46,405 nucleotides of DNA from Nitrososphaerota archaeon (GTDB lineage Archaea; Thermoproteota; Nitrososphaeria; Nitrososphaerales; Nitrosopumilaceae). Of the stretch, positions 32,193 through 41,269 are shown in pieces (position 1 is the stretch's first letter; each line of letters opens with the position of its first letter). The position numbers and the translations under genes are program-made. Where the stretch lies: contig JABDBR010000009.1 in NCBI GenBank assembly GCA_013288545.1, forward strand, positions 1 to 46,405. The letters run 5' to 3'. The notes under the pieces are model-generated. The model searched no databases, was not told where the DNA came from, and saw only the letters and a list, made by a program, of their open reading frames with translations.

Positions 32193-33224
32193 TTGAAAAT
32201 ACTGATTGTTTCACCGACACATCAAGGAATTGGAGGAGTGGCAAGACATGTTCAGGGACTGGTAAATTTCCTGAAACAAAATGGACATCAAGTGGATATT
32301 ATTTCATCTGAGAATACATTTACAATTCCAGTTAGAAAATTAAAAAACCCGAGTTTTATGATATCTTCCTTTTTGAAGACTAGATTCAAAAAAGACTATG
32401 ATATCATACATGCGCAAAATCCTCCTGCCGCTCTTGCACTAAAAGGAGTGCATGCAAAAAAAATTCTTTCTTTGCATGGGGTGCATCATGAACAGGTTGA
32501 ACTTTTACATGGAAATACAGTAGGCGAAGTGGCAAAAGGTTTTGAAAAACATGCACTGAGCTGGGCTGATACAATAACAGTATCATCACATGAGTTGTAT
32601 GATCATTATACAAAAATGGGATATACGGTACACTATCTTCCAAATGCTATGGATATTTCTTCTCTGCCAACTGGTACTGATAGAAGATATGAAAAGCAGA
32701 TAGTCTATGCTGCAAGAATGTCAAGAGAAAAGGGTATAATTGACATACTCCAAATGGCGCAAAAACTCCCTGATGATATTCATCTCTTACTCTTGGGAAG
32801 TGGTCCTGAAGAAGATCTTGTAAAAAAGGCATGTGAGAACAAGAAGAATCTTCATTTTCTTGGATATCAAGAAAAACAAAAAACAATCGAAATCATGCGT
32901 GGGTCTGACATTGTTATACAGCCTTCTATAATGGAAGGAGGACTAAGCTATACTAGACTTGAAGCAATGGCTTGTAGAGTACCTCTAATTTCTACTACTG
33001 CTGGAGGGAGTAAGGATGTTTTACGTCATATGGAAAATGCATACTTGATAAACCCTAACGATCCAGAAGGATTACTGAAAGCAATTCTAGAATTAATGAA
33101 TAACCCACAAAAAAGAAAATCTATTGCTGAAAATGCATATCAAACAGTAAAAAAATATGATTGGAGTGAAATAGGTAAAATGTATCTAAAATTGTATGAT
33201 GATGTATTAAAACTCAGAATATGA
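32193..33224 (+). CDS. GT4-family glycosyltransferase
   Basis: A 343-residue GT-B glycosyltransferase starting with TTG. N-terminal KILIVSPTHQGIGGVARHV is the usual GT4 acceptor-side loop; the C-terminal domain has VYAARMSREKG near residue 175, then PSIMEGGLSYTRLEAMAC with the E-x7-E donor-binding motif near residue 250. It probably adds a hexose to a lipid-linked glycan; donor unknown. First gene of the glycan region, 63 bases after the Tes-like gene on the same strand. Confidence 0.9.
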   Translation: MKILIVSPTHQGIGGVARHVQGLVNFLKQNGHQVDIISSENTFTIPVRKLKNPSFMISSFLKTRFKKDYDIIHAQNPPAALALKGVHAKKILSLHGVHHEQVELLHGNTVGEVAKGFEKHALSWADTITVSSHELYDHYTKMGYTVHYLPNAMDISSLPTGTDRRYEKQIVYAARMSREKGIIDILQMAQKLPDDIHLLLLGSGPEEDLVKKACENKKNLHFLGYQEKQKTIEIMRGSDIVIQPSIMEGGLSYTRLEAMACRVPLISTTAGGSKDVLRHMENAYLINPNDPEGLLKAILELMNNPQKRKSIAENAYQTVKKYDWSEIGKMYLKLYDDVLKLRI

Positions 33225-33300
33225 AAACTAAGATTATAAAAACAAAAATTTCCTGATGATTTAATATGACGCTTAAAGATAGGATTACACACGAAAAGTT

Positions 33301-34200
33301 ATGAATTTTATAATAACCGGTGGTGCAGGTTTTATCGGAAGCCATCTTGCAGAATATCTTGTTAGTAAAAAGCATCATGTTACAGTGATAGACAATTTTC
33401 ACGTTGGAAGACATGATAATCTAATTAATATTAAAAATGATATTGAAATTATTAAACTCGATATATTAAACTATGAAAAACTCAAAAAAGTGGTAACAAA
33501 CACTGATGGCATATTTCATCACGCTGCATTAACTTCTGTTCAAGATTCTTTGATTCAAAAAGATGAATATTATAAAGTCAATGTTATGGGTACTGAAAAT
33601 ATTTTAAAACTTGCAAGCCAATTTGGATTCAAAGTAATATTTGCAAGTACCGCAAGTGTATATGGTAATCCAAAAAAAATTCCCATCATGGAGAATGTTA
33701 CAAAAAAACCTCTTAATCCTTATGGTGCAACCAAATTAAGAGGAGAAAAGTTATCGATAAAATATGCTAAAAAAGGAGTTTCTGTGATTGCACTAAGATA
33801 TTTCAACGTATATGGGTTACGACAGAATAGAAACTATGCAGGTGTTATTACAAAATTCCTTGATAAAATTAAAGATAAAAAACCGCCGATAATTTTTGGT
33901 GATGGCTATCAAATAAGAGACTTTGTATACGTCGGTGATATTGTTAGGGCTAATTTGTCAGCAATGACAAGTAACTTAAAAACTGGATTCATTAATATTG
34001 GTTCAGGAAAACCGACTTCTGTTAGTAATCTTGCTATATTGATGATAAATTTGTCAGGTTATGAGATGAATCCAGTATATCGAAAATCTAGATCTGGTGA
34101 AATTAATGAAAGTTTAGCTGACATAAGTTTGGCTAGTAAATTACTTGATTGGAAACCTAAAACTCACTTGAAGAATTGGCTAAAAAAAATTATGATTTGA
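33301..34200 (+). CDS. NAD-dependent sugar epimerase (GalE-like SDR)
   Basis: A 299-residue extended short-chain dehydrogenase. The NAD loop GGAGFIGSHL lies at residues 7-16; catalytic residues are the STAS segment near residue 120 and Tyr-x3-Lys in YGATK near residue 142. RDFVYVGDIV and the C-terminal LLDWKPKT are typical of UDP-glucose/UDP-GlcNAc 4-epimerases. The exact nucleotide sugar cannot be told. A TATA-like cttaaag lies about 26 bases upstream. It is convergent with the fusion gene at 34287. Confidence 0.9.
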   Translation: MNFIITGGAGFIGSHLAEYLVSKKHHVTVIDNFHVGRHDNLINIKNDIEIIKLDILNYEKLKKVVTNTDGIFHHAALTSVQDSLIQKDEYYKVNVMGTENILKLASQFGFKVIFASTASVYGNPKKIPIMENVTKKPLNPYGATKLRGEKLSIKYAKKGVSVIALRYFNVYGLRQNRNYAGVITKFLDKIKDKKPPIIFGDGYQIRDFVYVGDIVRANLSAMTSNLKTGFINIGSGKPTSVSNLAILMINLSGYEMNPVYRKSRSGEINESLADISLASKLLDWKPKTHLKNWLKKIMI

Positions 34201-34286
34201 TATTTTACATTCAGTATTACACAGATTCCATTTGTGATGGTAAATTTTTTAACAGATGCCTAAATCTAAAATAATTTTCAAGTTTA

Positions 34287-37058
34287 TTATTTTTCTATCA
34301 TTTGAAATTTGGAATAATCAATCTTGTAAATTTTTAAATGATATTTGAATCCGTAGTCTGCTGAATCAAATATCTTAATTAAATATGGAAAATGGTCATC
34401 GTGATTTAATATGTCTGCAAAAAATGATGGTCTATTATTACTATTGTCTATTACTAGATGAGTTAGACCATGATCTTTTCCATATTGAATGTATGCCTCT
34501 AGAGTGCTAAACCCTTCAGTTGCAATCTGTTTCGGTCCTTCAGAAAGTGAAGTACTTAACGTTGGAAAGTTTGTATTTGTAACTCCTGTAACCAAAAGAT
34601 ATTTTGATTCAGGAGGGTACGGGTTAATCCCTGTAGTATAATTTGCTACATAATGTGACAGAGTGAAAGCTTCTTTTTCATGTTCATTATTTATTTTGAG
34701 AGTAAGAAAAGCAAATGAAGTAATGATTATGCCAATGATTATTATGATCATGAGTGTGTTTTTCACTTTAAATCTCTGCCCGATTTCTTTTATTGCTATA
34801 ACTGATAAGATACTAAAAAATGGAAATAATGGAAAAATAAAACGAACATCTTCGGCTAATTCAAAATATGCATAAAAAATAGCTGGAATCATACATGCAA
34901 TTATGATTATTATTGTAAGATCCTTCTTCTTTTTTTCCTTAAATATTAAGTATATTCCAATAGGCACAAAAAGAATGAAAGTAGGAATTAAAGAAGAAAA
35001 CAAGAATCTGACAAGCATTTCTAATGAGGATATTATGTTATGTGGTGATCCAATATTCCCTCCATAAATAGTAAGTTCATCAGTTGCAGTAGTTAGTCTA
35101 CTAATCAGAGCATCATTACCAACAGTTTCAATTCTTGTAATGGATATTGGAAGTAATAATAAAACAAAAATACATATGGAGAATAAATAACTTATAATAT
35201 TTTTTTTACTTCTATTTCGAATAAAAAATAAGATTGATAATGCTAGTAAAACTCCAAATCCTTCTGTTCTTATCATAGTTGCAAATGCAACAATTGCAAA
35301 AGAAATCCATGTGATCTTCTCTTCATTTCTAAAAAATAATGCCAAGGATGTTGTAATTAATAATATAAACAAAGGATCTGTAATCCCAAGTAGAGAATTT
35401 TGTATGATGTGGGGTTCTAATACAAATAATGCAGAGCCTAATATTGCATAAGATTTATCAAAGAATTTTCTACAAAGAAAATAAACTGGAACTAGAGTTG
35501 ACACAGAAATTATGATGCTTATGAATCGTTGGAGATTCATATACTCTAGAAAATTATTGAAGTGAAAAATTTTGAAGATGAATGATAGTATGATGGGCCA
35601 ACCATTATTTGAAATAGTGTTTATGGTAGGTAGATGTCCCAAAATATTGGTATCTATAGCATATCGAAAGTATTCATATGCATCTAGAGTTACAGGAAGT
35701 TTCCATGGAAAGAAATACAGTCTAAGAAAAATAGCTATGATGCCAATTGTGAACAGAGAAAAAAATGGATTTCTAAATAAAATATTTAATTTTTTTTCTA
35801 TGGGCTCCATGTTTGAAATATTGACAATGAATTGGGTAGAATTTAAGGTGTAATTTTCTGAATTAATTTCTGGACCAGGTTCTAATTTTTCATGTGTGTT
35901 CAAACCTCTTTTAAAATAACGATCTGCTGATATCAGATAAATTGCCTCTGAAGTTGCTGCTAATACAAGTGCACCAGCAACTCCATTAATTCCGTATATT
36001 TTTCCTAATATTACAATGGCAGAAATTTGTACTAGTATGTATATTCCAGAACCTACAAGTACAACTTTACTCTTTTCTGTCCCAAGAAATCTTGAAATGT
36101 ACATGAGATTTATTGTAAGTGGTATTATTGCTAAACTGACAATCTGAATTATTCTTGTTGCTTCAGTGAATTTTGGAAATATCATTGGGAGTATTTTTGG
36201 TGCTAAGAAGACTCCTAAAATTGCAAGAATTATCGATACAATTATGGTAATTTTCTTTAAAATTTTATTTGGATTACCACTTGCATCATGTGGTAATGTA
36301 TATTGATAAACTACTGAAGGTATTAGGCTCAAAAGTGATAGAAATTGAGTTCCTAATTGATAGTTACCAAGTAAAGCAAAACCAAGCATTGGTGCGATGA
36401 ATAACTTATCAGTATTTCCACTAAATGTTCTTGATAGATCTAATACGTAACTATTAATCATGAATCCCTTATGTGACTTTAAAACAGAAAAGTCAAGTTT
36501 TGATTCTTTAAATCCTTTGTATATTCTGGATACATACGGAAAGAATGATACTGCAAATCCAACTATTACTCCATTAGGTCCTAACAGGAAATAGAATCCA
36601 AGTGCTAATCCTACAAAAAGAATTTTTTGGGTTATCATGTATTTCGAATAATCCTTGTACAATTTTCTCCCAAGTATCTCAGCAGTGGCAAGTCCAAAAA
36701 TTGTGTAACCTATAATGTACAAACTTACACCAAAATTGGCAAACATTATGAAAAGAACAATAGATGAGATGATACTAGCAATGATGGCAATAAAAAAAAT
36801 CGGTGCTTGAATTTTCTCCCCCTTTGCAGTATAAATTAACAGAGTATTGCCGGTGCCTAGAAATGAAACTACGCTTGCTATACCGGCTATTGCAATGAAA
36901 TAGCTAACTTCACCATAATGAGTTGTTCCCAATAATGAGGCCAGATAAAACCAAAAAATTCCAGATATTGCATTTGAAATTAAATTTGCAAATCCTATGG
37001 TTGATAGGTCTTTGAATCTTTTTATGAGATTCCAGATTTCATTCATTTTATTTACCAC
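34287..37058 (-). CDS. Fusion of a Wzx-like flippase and a GT-C glycosyltransferase
   Basis: A 923-residue, single uninterrupted frame with two membrane halves. Residues 1-385 look like a polysaccharide flippase of the Wzx/RfbX type: LIKRFKDLSTIGFANLISNAISGIFW opening, about 12 hydrophobic helices, GNTDKLFI near 214 and a polar link around 385-425. Residues 430-923 resemble GT-C glycosyltransferases (ArnT/PMT-like): VTLDAYEYFRYA near 456-467 with the acidic residues expected in the first external loop, then EPHIIQNSLLGITDPLF near 548-564, about ten more helices and a soluble C-terminal domain (about 800-923). Such a protein could move a lipid-linked sugar across the membrane and then use it. 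Separate proteins are the rule; I do not know of this fusion being described. Neighbours make polyprenyl-phosphate sugars (37093). Confidence 0.85.
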   Translation of the reverse strand: MVNKMNEIWNLIKRFKDLSTIGFANLISNAISGIFWFYLASLLGTTHYGEVSYFIAIAGIASVVSFLGTGNTLLIYTAKGEKIQAPIFFIAIIASIISSIVLFIMFANFGVSLYIIGYTIFGLATAEILGRKLYKDYSKYMITQKILFVGLALGFYFLLGPNGVIVGFAVSFFPYVSRIYKGFKESKLDFSVLKSHKGFMINSYVLDLSRTFSGNTDKLFIAPMLGFALLGNYQLGTQFLSLLSLIPSVVYQYTLPHDASGNPNKILKKITIIVSIILAILGVFLAPKILPMIFPKFTEATRIIQIVSLAIIPLTINLMYISRFLGTEKSKVVLVGSGIYILVQISAIVILGKIYGINGVAGALVLAATSEAIYLISADRYFKRGLNTHEKLEPGPEINSENYTLNSTQFIVNISNMEPIEKKLNILFRNPFFSLFTIGIIAIFLRLYFFPWKLPVTLDAYEYFRYAIDTNILGHLPTINTISNNGWPIILSFIFKIFHFNNFLEYMNLQRFISIIISVSTLVPVYFLCRKFFDKSYAILGSALFVLEPHIIQNSLLGITDPLFILLITTSLALFFRNEEKITWISFAIVAFATMIRTEGFGVLLALSILFFIRNRSKKNIISYLFSICIFVLLLLPISITRIETVGNDALISRLTTATDELTIYGGNIGSPHNIISSLEMLVRFLFSSLIPTFILFVPIGIYLIFKEKKKKDLTIIIIIACMIPAIFYAYFELAEDVRFIFPLFPFFSILSVIAIKEIGQRFKVKNTLMIIIIIGIIITSFAFLTLKINNEHEKEAFTLSHYVANYTTGINPYPPESKYLLVTGVTNTNFPTLSTSLSEGPKQIATEGFSTLEAYIQYGKDHGLTHLVIDNSNNRPSFFADILNHDDHFPYLIKIFDSADYGFKYHLKIYKIDYSKFQMIEK

Positions 37059-37092
37059 GGTATGGGTGGCGAATATACATTGTTATCAATTA

Positions 37093-37968
37093 CTAACGAC
37101 GTTCCCTTACCACATTAACAAGTGAATAGAGCATTATGGAAGTGACAAGTAATACTGTCCCTATTAGTATAGTTCCTATTCCTATTAGTGCCACATTTGT
37201 TATGATTTGCCTTGTTGCAGTAAATGCTTGAATAGTCCAAACTGTGAAAAAAAGTCCAATAGCTAAGAAAATAATTCCAGGAATTCCGTAAAATTTTAGA
37301 GGGTGCTCTATTGAAATAAACTTCATAGTGCTAAGTATTACTGATGTACCATGAGAAACTGGATTATGTGTTGAAGTATTTCCTTCATAAAGGACTGTTA
37401 TAGGAACTTCGCTAATTCTAAATTTCTTATTATTTGCTTTGATTAAAATCTCTGTAGAAACTCCCATTCCATAGTCCGACGGTGTTAACTCTCCTAGTAC
37501 TTTCTTATTGTATGCACGAAATCCACTTTGAGAATCTGTCAGTTTTATGTTTGTTGTTGCATTTGTTAAACCGGTAATTGTTTTGATTCCAATTTTTCTA
37601 TATTTTGGTATCTTTGTTGATTGTTCTAAAAATCTTGAACCTATTACAATATCTGATGTATTATTCAGTATCGGTTCTAAGACTTTTGATATATCTTCGA
37701 TTCTATGTTGTCCGTCTGCATCAAATGTGACAAGCACATCTGGATTGATTTCTCTGGCTTTCAGGAATATGCTTCTAATTGCTCCACCATATCCTAAATT
37801 TTTTGGATGATTGATGACAACTGCTCCCATTTTTTCTGCGATAGTGCTAGTCAAATCTGATGAACCGTCATTACATACTATGATTAAATCTGCTACACTT
37901 TGTAATTTTATGATAATTCCAGCAATGTTTTTTTCCTCATTATAAGCTGGTATTCCTACTACTATCAA
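37093..37968 (-). CDS. Polyprenyl-phosphate sugar synthase (GT2, DPM1/GtrB-like)
   Basis: A 291-residue GT2 enzyme beginning TTG. VGIPAYNEEKNI, NDGSSD and the metal-binding Asp83-Ala-Asp85 (TFDADGQH) form the GT-A domain; two C-terminal membrane helices (about 230-250 and 258-284) anchor it. It would transfer glucose or mannose from a nucleotide sugar to dolichol/polyprenyl phosphate on the cytoplasmic side. Its product is just what the neighbouring flippase/GT-C fusion, 34 bases downstream on the same strand, would need, so the two probably work together; that link is inferred. Confidence 0.92.
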   Translation of the reverse strand: MIVVGIPAYNEEKNIAGIIIKLQSVADLIIVCNDGSSDLTSTIAEKMGAVVINHPKNLGYGGAIRSIFLKAREINPDVLVTFDADGQHRIEDISKVLEPILNNTSDIVIGSRFLEQSTKIPKYRKIGIKTITGLTNATTNIKLTDSQSGFRAYNKKVLGELTPSDYGMGVSTEILIKANNKKFRISEVPITVLYEGNTSTHNPVSHGTSVILSTMKFISIEHPLKFYGIPGIIFLAIGLFFTVWTIQAFTATRQIITNVALIGIGTILIGTVLLVTSIMLYSLVNVVRERR

Positions 37969-38189
37969 ATCGTTCTATCGTTTTCTTTTTCAACGACGTT
38001 AAAAATTGTTTTGTTAGTCATACCATTTAGCTAATTTCAAATATTTATTCATAGGCATGTGTTATTTTGAGATGAATTCAATTCCAAAATTATTCTTGAA
38101 CATAAAATCTCTTAATTAAATACTTGATAACTTTCTCATATTGAAAGCCTTTGATACATATGCTGTTATTCTTTGTTATAATTGAATAA

Positions 38190-39083
38190 TTAATGAAAAT
38201 GAGTTACTATAACTCTGAGATTATTTCCTTTATTATATGCTGCAGGAACATAATAATCTCTTCCTAGTAACCAAAAAATCATATACCTCAAATGCTCTGA
38301 TATGGAAACAACTCTAGCTTCGAATGCATCTATCCTTATTATTTTGTAACCTAGTTTATTCATCAACTTTTCTAGACTCAATTTAGTGAAATGGTGAAGA
38401 TGAGGTTGTGTTTTTATTGAGTGCTCCAGAGTTTCTTTATTCTCACAATTTGGAATTTCTAAAAATAGGATCCCATTTTTTGAAAGAACTTTTTTCAAGT
38501 TTTGTAGAACTTCACTATGATTTATCAAATGTTCAAGCACATGAGACATTATTATTACATCAAACTTCTTATCTTGTTTCGTTATGTTTTCTGCAAATTC
38601 TATTTCACATTTTCCTTTTTTGATTTTTTTATTTATGATTTGTATATTTTCTTTTGATGGTTCTATTCCATGAACATCAAATCCATGTTTTTCAAACATT
38701 TCCAAAACAAAGCCTTCTCCAGAACCTAATTCGAGCATATTTTTTCCTGCTATGTAAGGTTTCAAGTACTTGTACTGAGAACGAGCTAGTGATTTTCTTA
38801 CTCCTGTAGCTTCAACTATGTGTCTTATTATCTTAGGTAATTTCTTTATGGCATAGGCGTCATCGACTACCCCATCTTTTATTTTTTTATTGTGTATGTT
38901 TCTAAAAACTCGCCAATATGTTTCTGAGTAATACTCCTTCATACTATTCTGGTCTTTGTAATCTACAAAATGAACTAAGCAATCTTCACACCTCAATATG
39001 GGCAAATTAAAAAAAGAATCATTGTATGCCTGAGTTATGTTTAATGAGTCACAACATTGACATTTGCCTATGCTCTTATCCAT
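38190..39083 (-). CDS. SAM-dependent methyltransferase with N-terminal cysteines
   Basis: A 297-residue class I methyltransferase. The N-terminus has a zinc-like cysteine set (C8, C10, C11 and C32-x2-C35), then the SAM loop ELGSGEG at residues 117-123 and the acidic IEPS at the end of strand 2, and HVLEHL near residue 185. This order is that of sugar/lipid-acting enzymes in polysaccharide clusters (TylF/SPOUT excluded; it is of the Methyltransf_23 kind). It could methylate a sugar of the surface glycan. The 220 bases between it and the GT2 gene contain no gene I can see. Confidence 0.88.
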   Translation of the reverse strand: MDKSIGKCQCCDSLNITQAYNDSFFNLPILRCEDCLVHFVDYKDQNSMKEYYSETYWRVFRNIHNKKIKDGVVDDAYAIKKLPKIIRHIVEATGVRKSLARSQYKYLKPYIAGKNMLELGSGEGFVLEMFEKHGFDVHGIEPSKENIQIINKKIKKGKCEIEFAENITKQDKKFDVIIMSHVLEHLINHSEVLQNLKKVLSKNGILFLEIPNCENKETLEHSIKTQPHLHHFTKLSLEKLMNKLGYKIIRIDAFEARVVSISEHLRYMIFWLLGRDYYVPAAYNKGNNLRVIVTHFH

Positions 39084-39205
39084 TTATTCTACTCATATGG
39101 TAGGTGGTGATATATTTTATAGGATGTAAATTGGCTCAAATTATGTATTAGTAATATAGTGATAATTTAGAAAGGTTTTTTGAAAGAGGTTTTGTATTTT
39201 GAATT

Positions 39206-40228
39206 ATGAAAATACTGTTGCTTACAAGAAGGTATTCTGGAACGGATGGTCATTCTACTGTAATGAATAATGTAGCTTATGCTCTTCTAGACAAAAAAAT
39301 AAAACCAGTGATAGGCGCATTAAACTTTTTACAAGATCCTCCTTCACAAATACCAAAATTGAAATTAAGATGGCCAAATGACATAATTGAATTTAATAAC
39401 TCTGTAAAGGAATATGATCTAATCCATAATTTCCAAACATTATCAAGTTACACTTCCTTACTTACTAACAAGCCATATGTTTTCCATTACTTGGGTATTG
39501 GAACTTCATTACAGGGTATTAACCTAAAGTTGTCAAGAATTTTTACAAAAAGATCGATCAGGAAATACTTGGTATCATCAGCTGTCAGTGCAAATGAATT
39601 ACATCAACTGATTCATGTTAATTCTGATATAGTTCCTTTGGCTATACATCCATCTTTCTTTCGTACTGACTTTAAACCGTTTTCCAGGAATGGTAATCCA
39701 CAATTATTAACAGTAACCAGAATGATGTCATACAAGAAGAATGAGGAATTATTGTACGGGTTTAAGAAATTTTTAACAATGTTTCCAGATTCTCACTTGC
39801 GAATTGTTGGAACCGGACCTCAATGGGATGATCTGCAAAGATTGGTTATCAAATTAGGTGTTTCTTCACATGTTGAATTGCTAGGACAAGTACAACACTC
39901 TGATCTTTTGCCCATATATGCCTCATGTGATATCTTTATCTCAACAAGTAGCAAAGAAGCATTTCCATTACCTGTTATAGAAAGTATGGCCGTCGAAAAA
40001 CCAGTTGTTATTTCTGATATTCCGATTCATCAGGAAATTATTCGTGAATCAAAAGCAGGCGAATGTTATAAAAGTGGAGATTATGAAGATCTTGTAAACA
40101 AATTAGTCATGGTATTAAATGATAAGTTTGTGTACATCTCTAATGCAAAAAAATATGCGCAAAAATGGAATTTGGATAATTTAGGAATAAAATTAACTCA
40201 GATTTATGATGAAATTTTAAGAAATTAA
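39206..40228 (+). CDS. GT4-family glycosyltransferase
   Basis: A 340-residue GT-B enzyme: KILLLTRRYSGTDGHSTV at the N-terminus, TVTRMMSYKKNEELL near residue 170, RIVGTGPQWDDL near 210 and EAFPLPVIESMA with the E-x7-E motif near 255. It stands between two minus-strand genes and overlaps the 3' end of the convergent epimerase by four bases. Sugar donor unknown. Confidence 0.9.
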   Translation: MKILLLTRRYSGTDGHSTVMNNVAYALLDKKIKPVIGALNFLQDPPSQIPKLKLRWPNDIIEFNNSVKEYDLIHNFQTLSSYTSLLTNKPYVFHYLGIGTSLQGINLKLSRIFTKRSIRKYLVSSAVSANELHQLIHVNSDIVPLAIHPSFFRTDFKPFSRNGNPQLLTVTRMMSYKKNEELLYGFKKFLTMFPDSHLRIVGTGPQWDDLQRLVIKLGVSSHVELLGQVQHSDLLPIYASCDIFISTSSKEAFPLPVIESMAVEKPVVISDIPIHQEIIRESKAGECYKSGDYEDLVNKLVMVLNDKFVYISNAKKYAQKWNLDNLGIKLTQIYDEILRN

Positions 40229-41082
40229 AAAAGTGTCATTCGAAGACCTTCTTCTAATGTTATCCGCGGTTGCCAATCAAACTTATTTTTAATTTTAGTA
40301 ATGTCTGCTTTAATTTCATTAATGTATGTTTTCTGGTTCTCATTATAGTTAATATTGAATTTCTTATCTGTTATATCTTCAATATGTTTTACTATGTCAG
40401 AAAATGCATATGATATACCTGTACCAACATTAAATGTTTCAAATTTATAATTAACATCCAATATCTTGATAATTAAACTAACAAAATCATCTATATGTAA
40501 ATAATCTCTTTTACTTTCCTTATTGGTAATAGTTATGTATGTTCCATTTTTAATTGCATCAACTAGATTTGGTATTAAAAAACCAAGTCGCTGAGACTTG
40601 CCAAATATATTAAATGGTCTTAATATGGTTACTTTGAGATCAGAATTGTCACTATACGTTTTACATAATAGTTCGCTGAGGTATTTGCTCATTGTATATG
40701 GCGTTTGTGGATTAACTGGGTGAATTTCATCAACTGGACAATACTTTGGGTAGCCATAGACATAAGTACTAACAAAAATTAATTTTTTTACCTTTTTCTG
40801 GAGACAATATTCTAAAATGTTAAGAGTTGCGGATGTATTATTATCGAAATAATCTGCTAATGTATGTGTATCAACTTGTGGTATTTTACCGGCAGTATGA
40901 ATTACAATGTCAACAGGTTCAGTATTGACCACTTCATTTCTATTTCTCAAATCTATTATTTTCTCATTAATTTTATCTGTTACAACACAAGATTTTGGTA
41001 ACTTGTTTATTATGTGTGAACCAATAAAGCCTGATGAACCTGTCACGAGTATTTTCTTATCTGAAATAGAATCTTGTTTCAT
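40225..41082 (-). CDS. NAD-dependent sugar epimerase/dehydratase (SDR)
   Basis: A 285-residue extended SDR. NAD loop GSSGFIGSHI at residues 15-24, VSTYVYG catalytic Ser/Thr near residue 105 and Tyr-x3-Lys in YTMSK near 132. Shorter than most GalE/RmlB proteins, it is nearest in outline to reductases and epimerases such as RmlD- or GDP-fucose-synthase-like enzymes. A reductase step completing a dTDP- or GDP-deoxysugar is possible. It converges on the GT4 gene with a four-base overlap. Confidence 0.85.
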   Translation of the reverse strand: MKQDSISDKKILVTGSSGFIGSHIINKLPKSCVVTDKINEKIIDLRNRNEVVNTEPVDIVIHTAGKIPQVDTHTLADYFDNNTSATLNILEYCLQKKVKKLIFVSTYVYGYPKYCPVDEIHPVNPQTPYTMSKYLSELLCKTYSDNSDLKVTILRPFNIFGKSQRLGFLIPNLVDAIKNGTYITITNKESKRDYLHIDDFVSLIIKILDVNYKFETFNVGTGISYAFSDIVKHIEDITDKKFNINYNENQKTYINEIKADITKIKNKFDWQPRITLEEGLRMTLF

Positions 41083-41237
41083 TATATGTGAATTTCAAAA
41101 ATTCTTTTAATTTAAAGGCGGTGCTTTCAGTATAAAAGTAATTACACAATAATTGCGTAAACCACATTTTGAACATGATGATCTAGACAGATAATTTGCT
41201 TTATCAGGTTTGGAACTTGACAGTGTGTTCATTTTGA

Positions 41238-41247
41238 CTTTAAATAT
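41238..41247 (+). promoter_or_regulatory. TATA-like box deciding the SDR start at 41270
   Basis: ctttaaatat, centred 27 bases before the ATG at 41270. The upstream in-frame ATG at 41210 would lie before this promoter, so it is unlikely to be used. Confidence 0.6.
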
Positions 41248-41269
41248 TCATGCTAATACAAGCAATACT

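Noticed and set aside
38000-38189. Gap in the glycan region checked for small genes or RNA
   Set aside because: Only AT-rich sequence; no frame, hairpin or promoter pattern that I could support.
41210-41269. Twenty-residue N-terminal extension of the SDR at 41270
   Set aside because: It lies before the likely promoter and before the Rossmann fold start.
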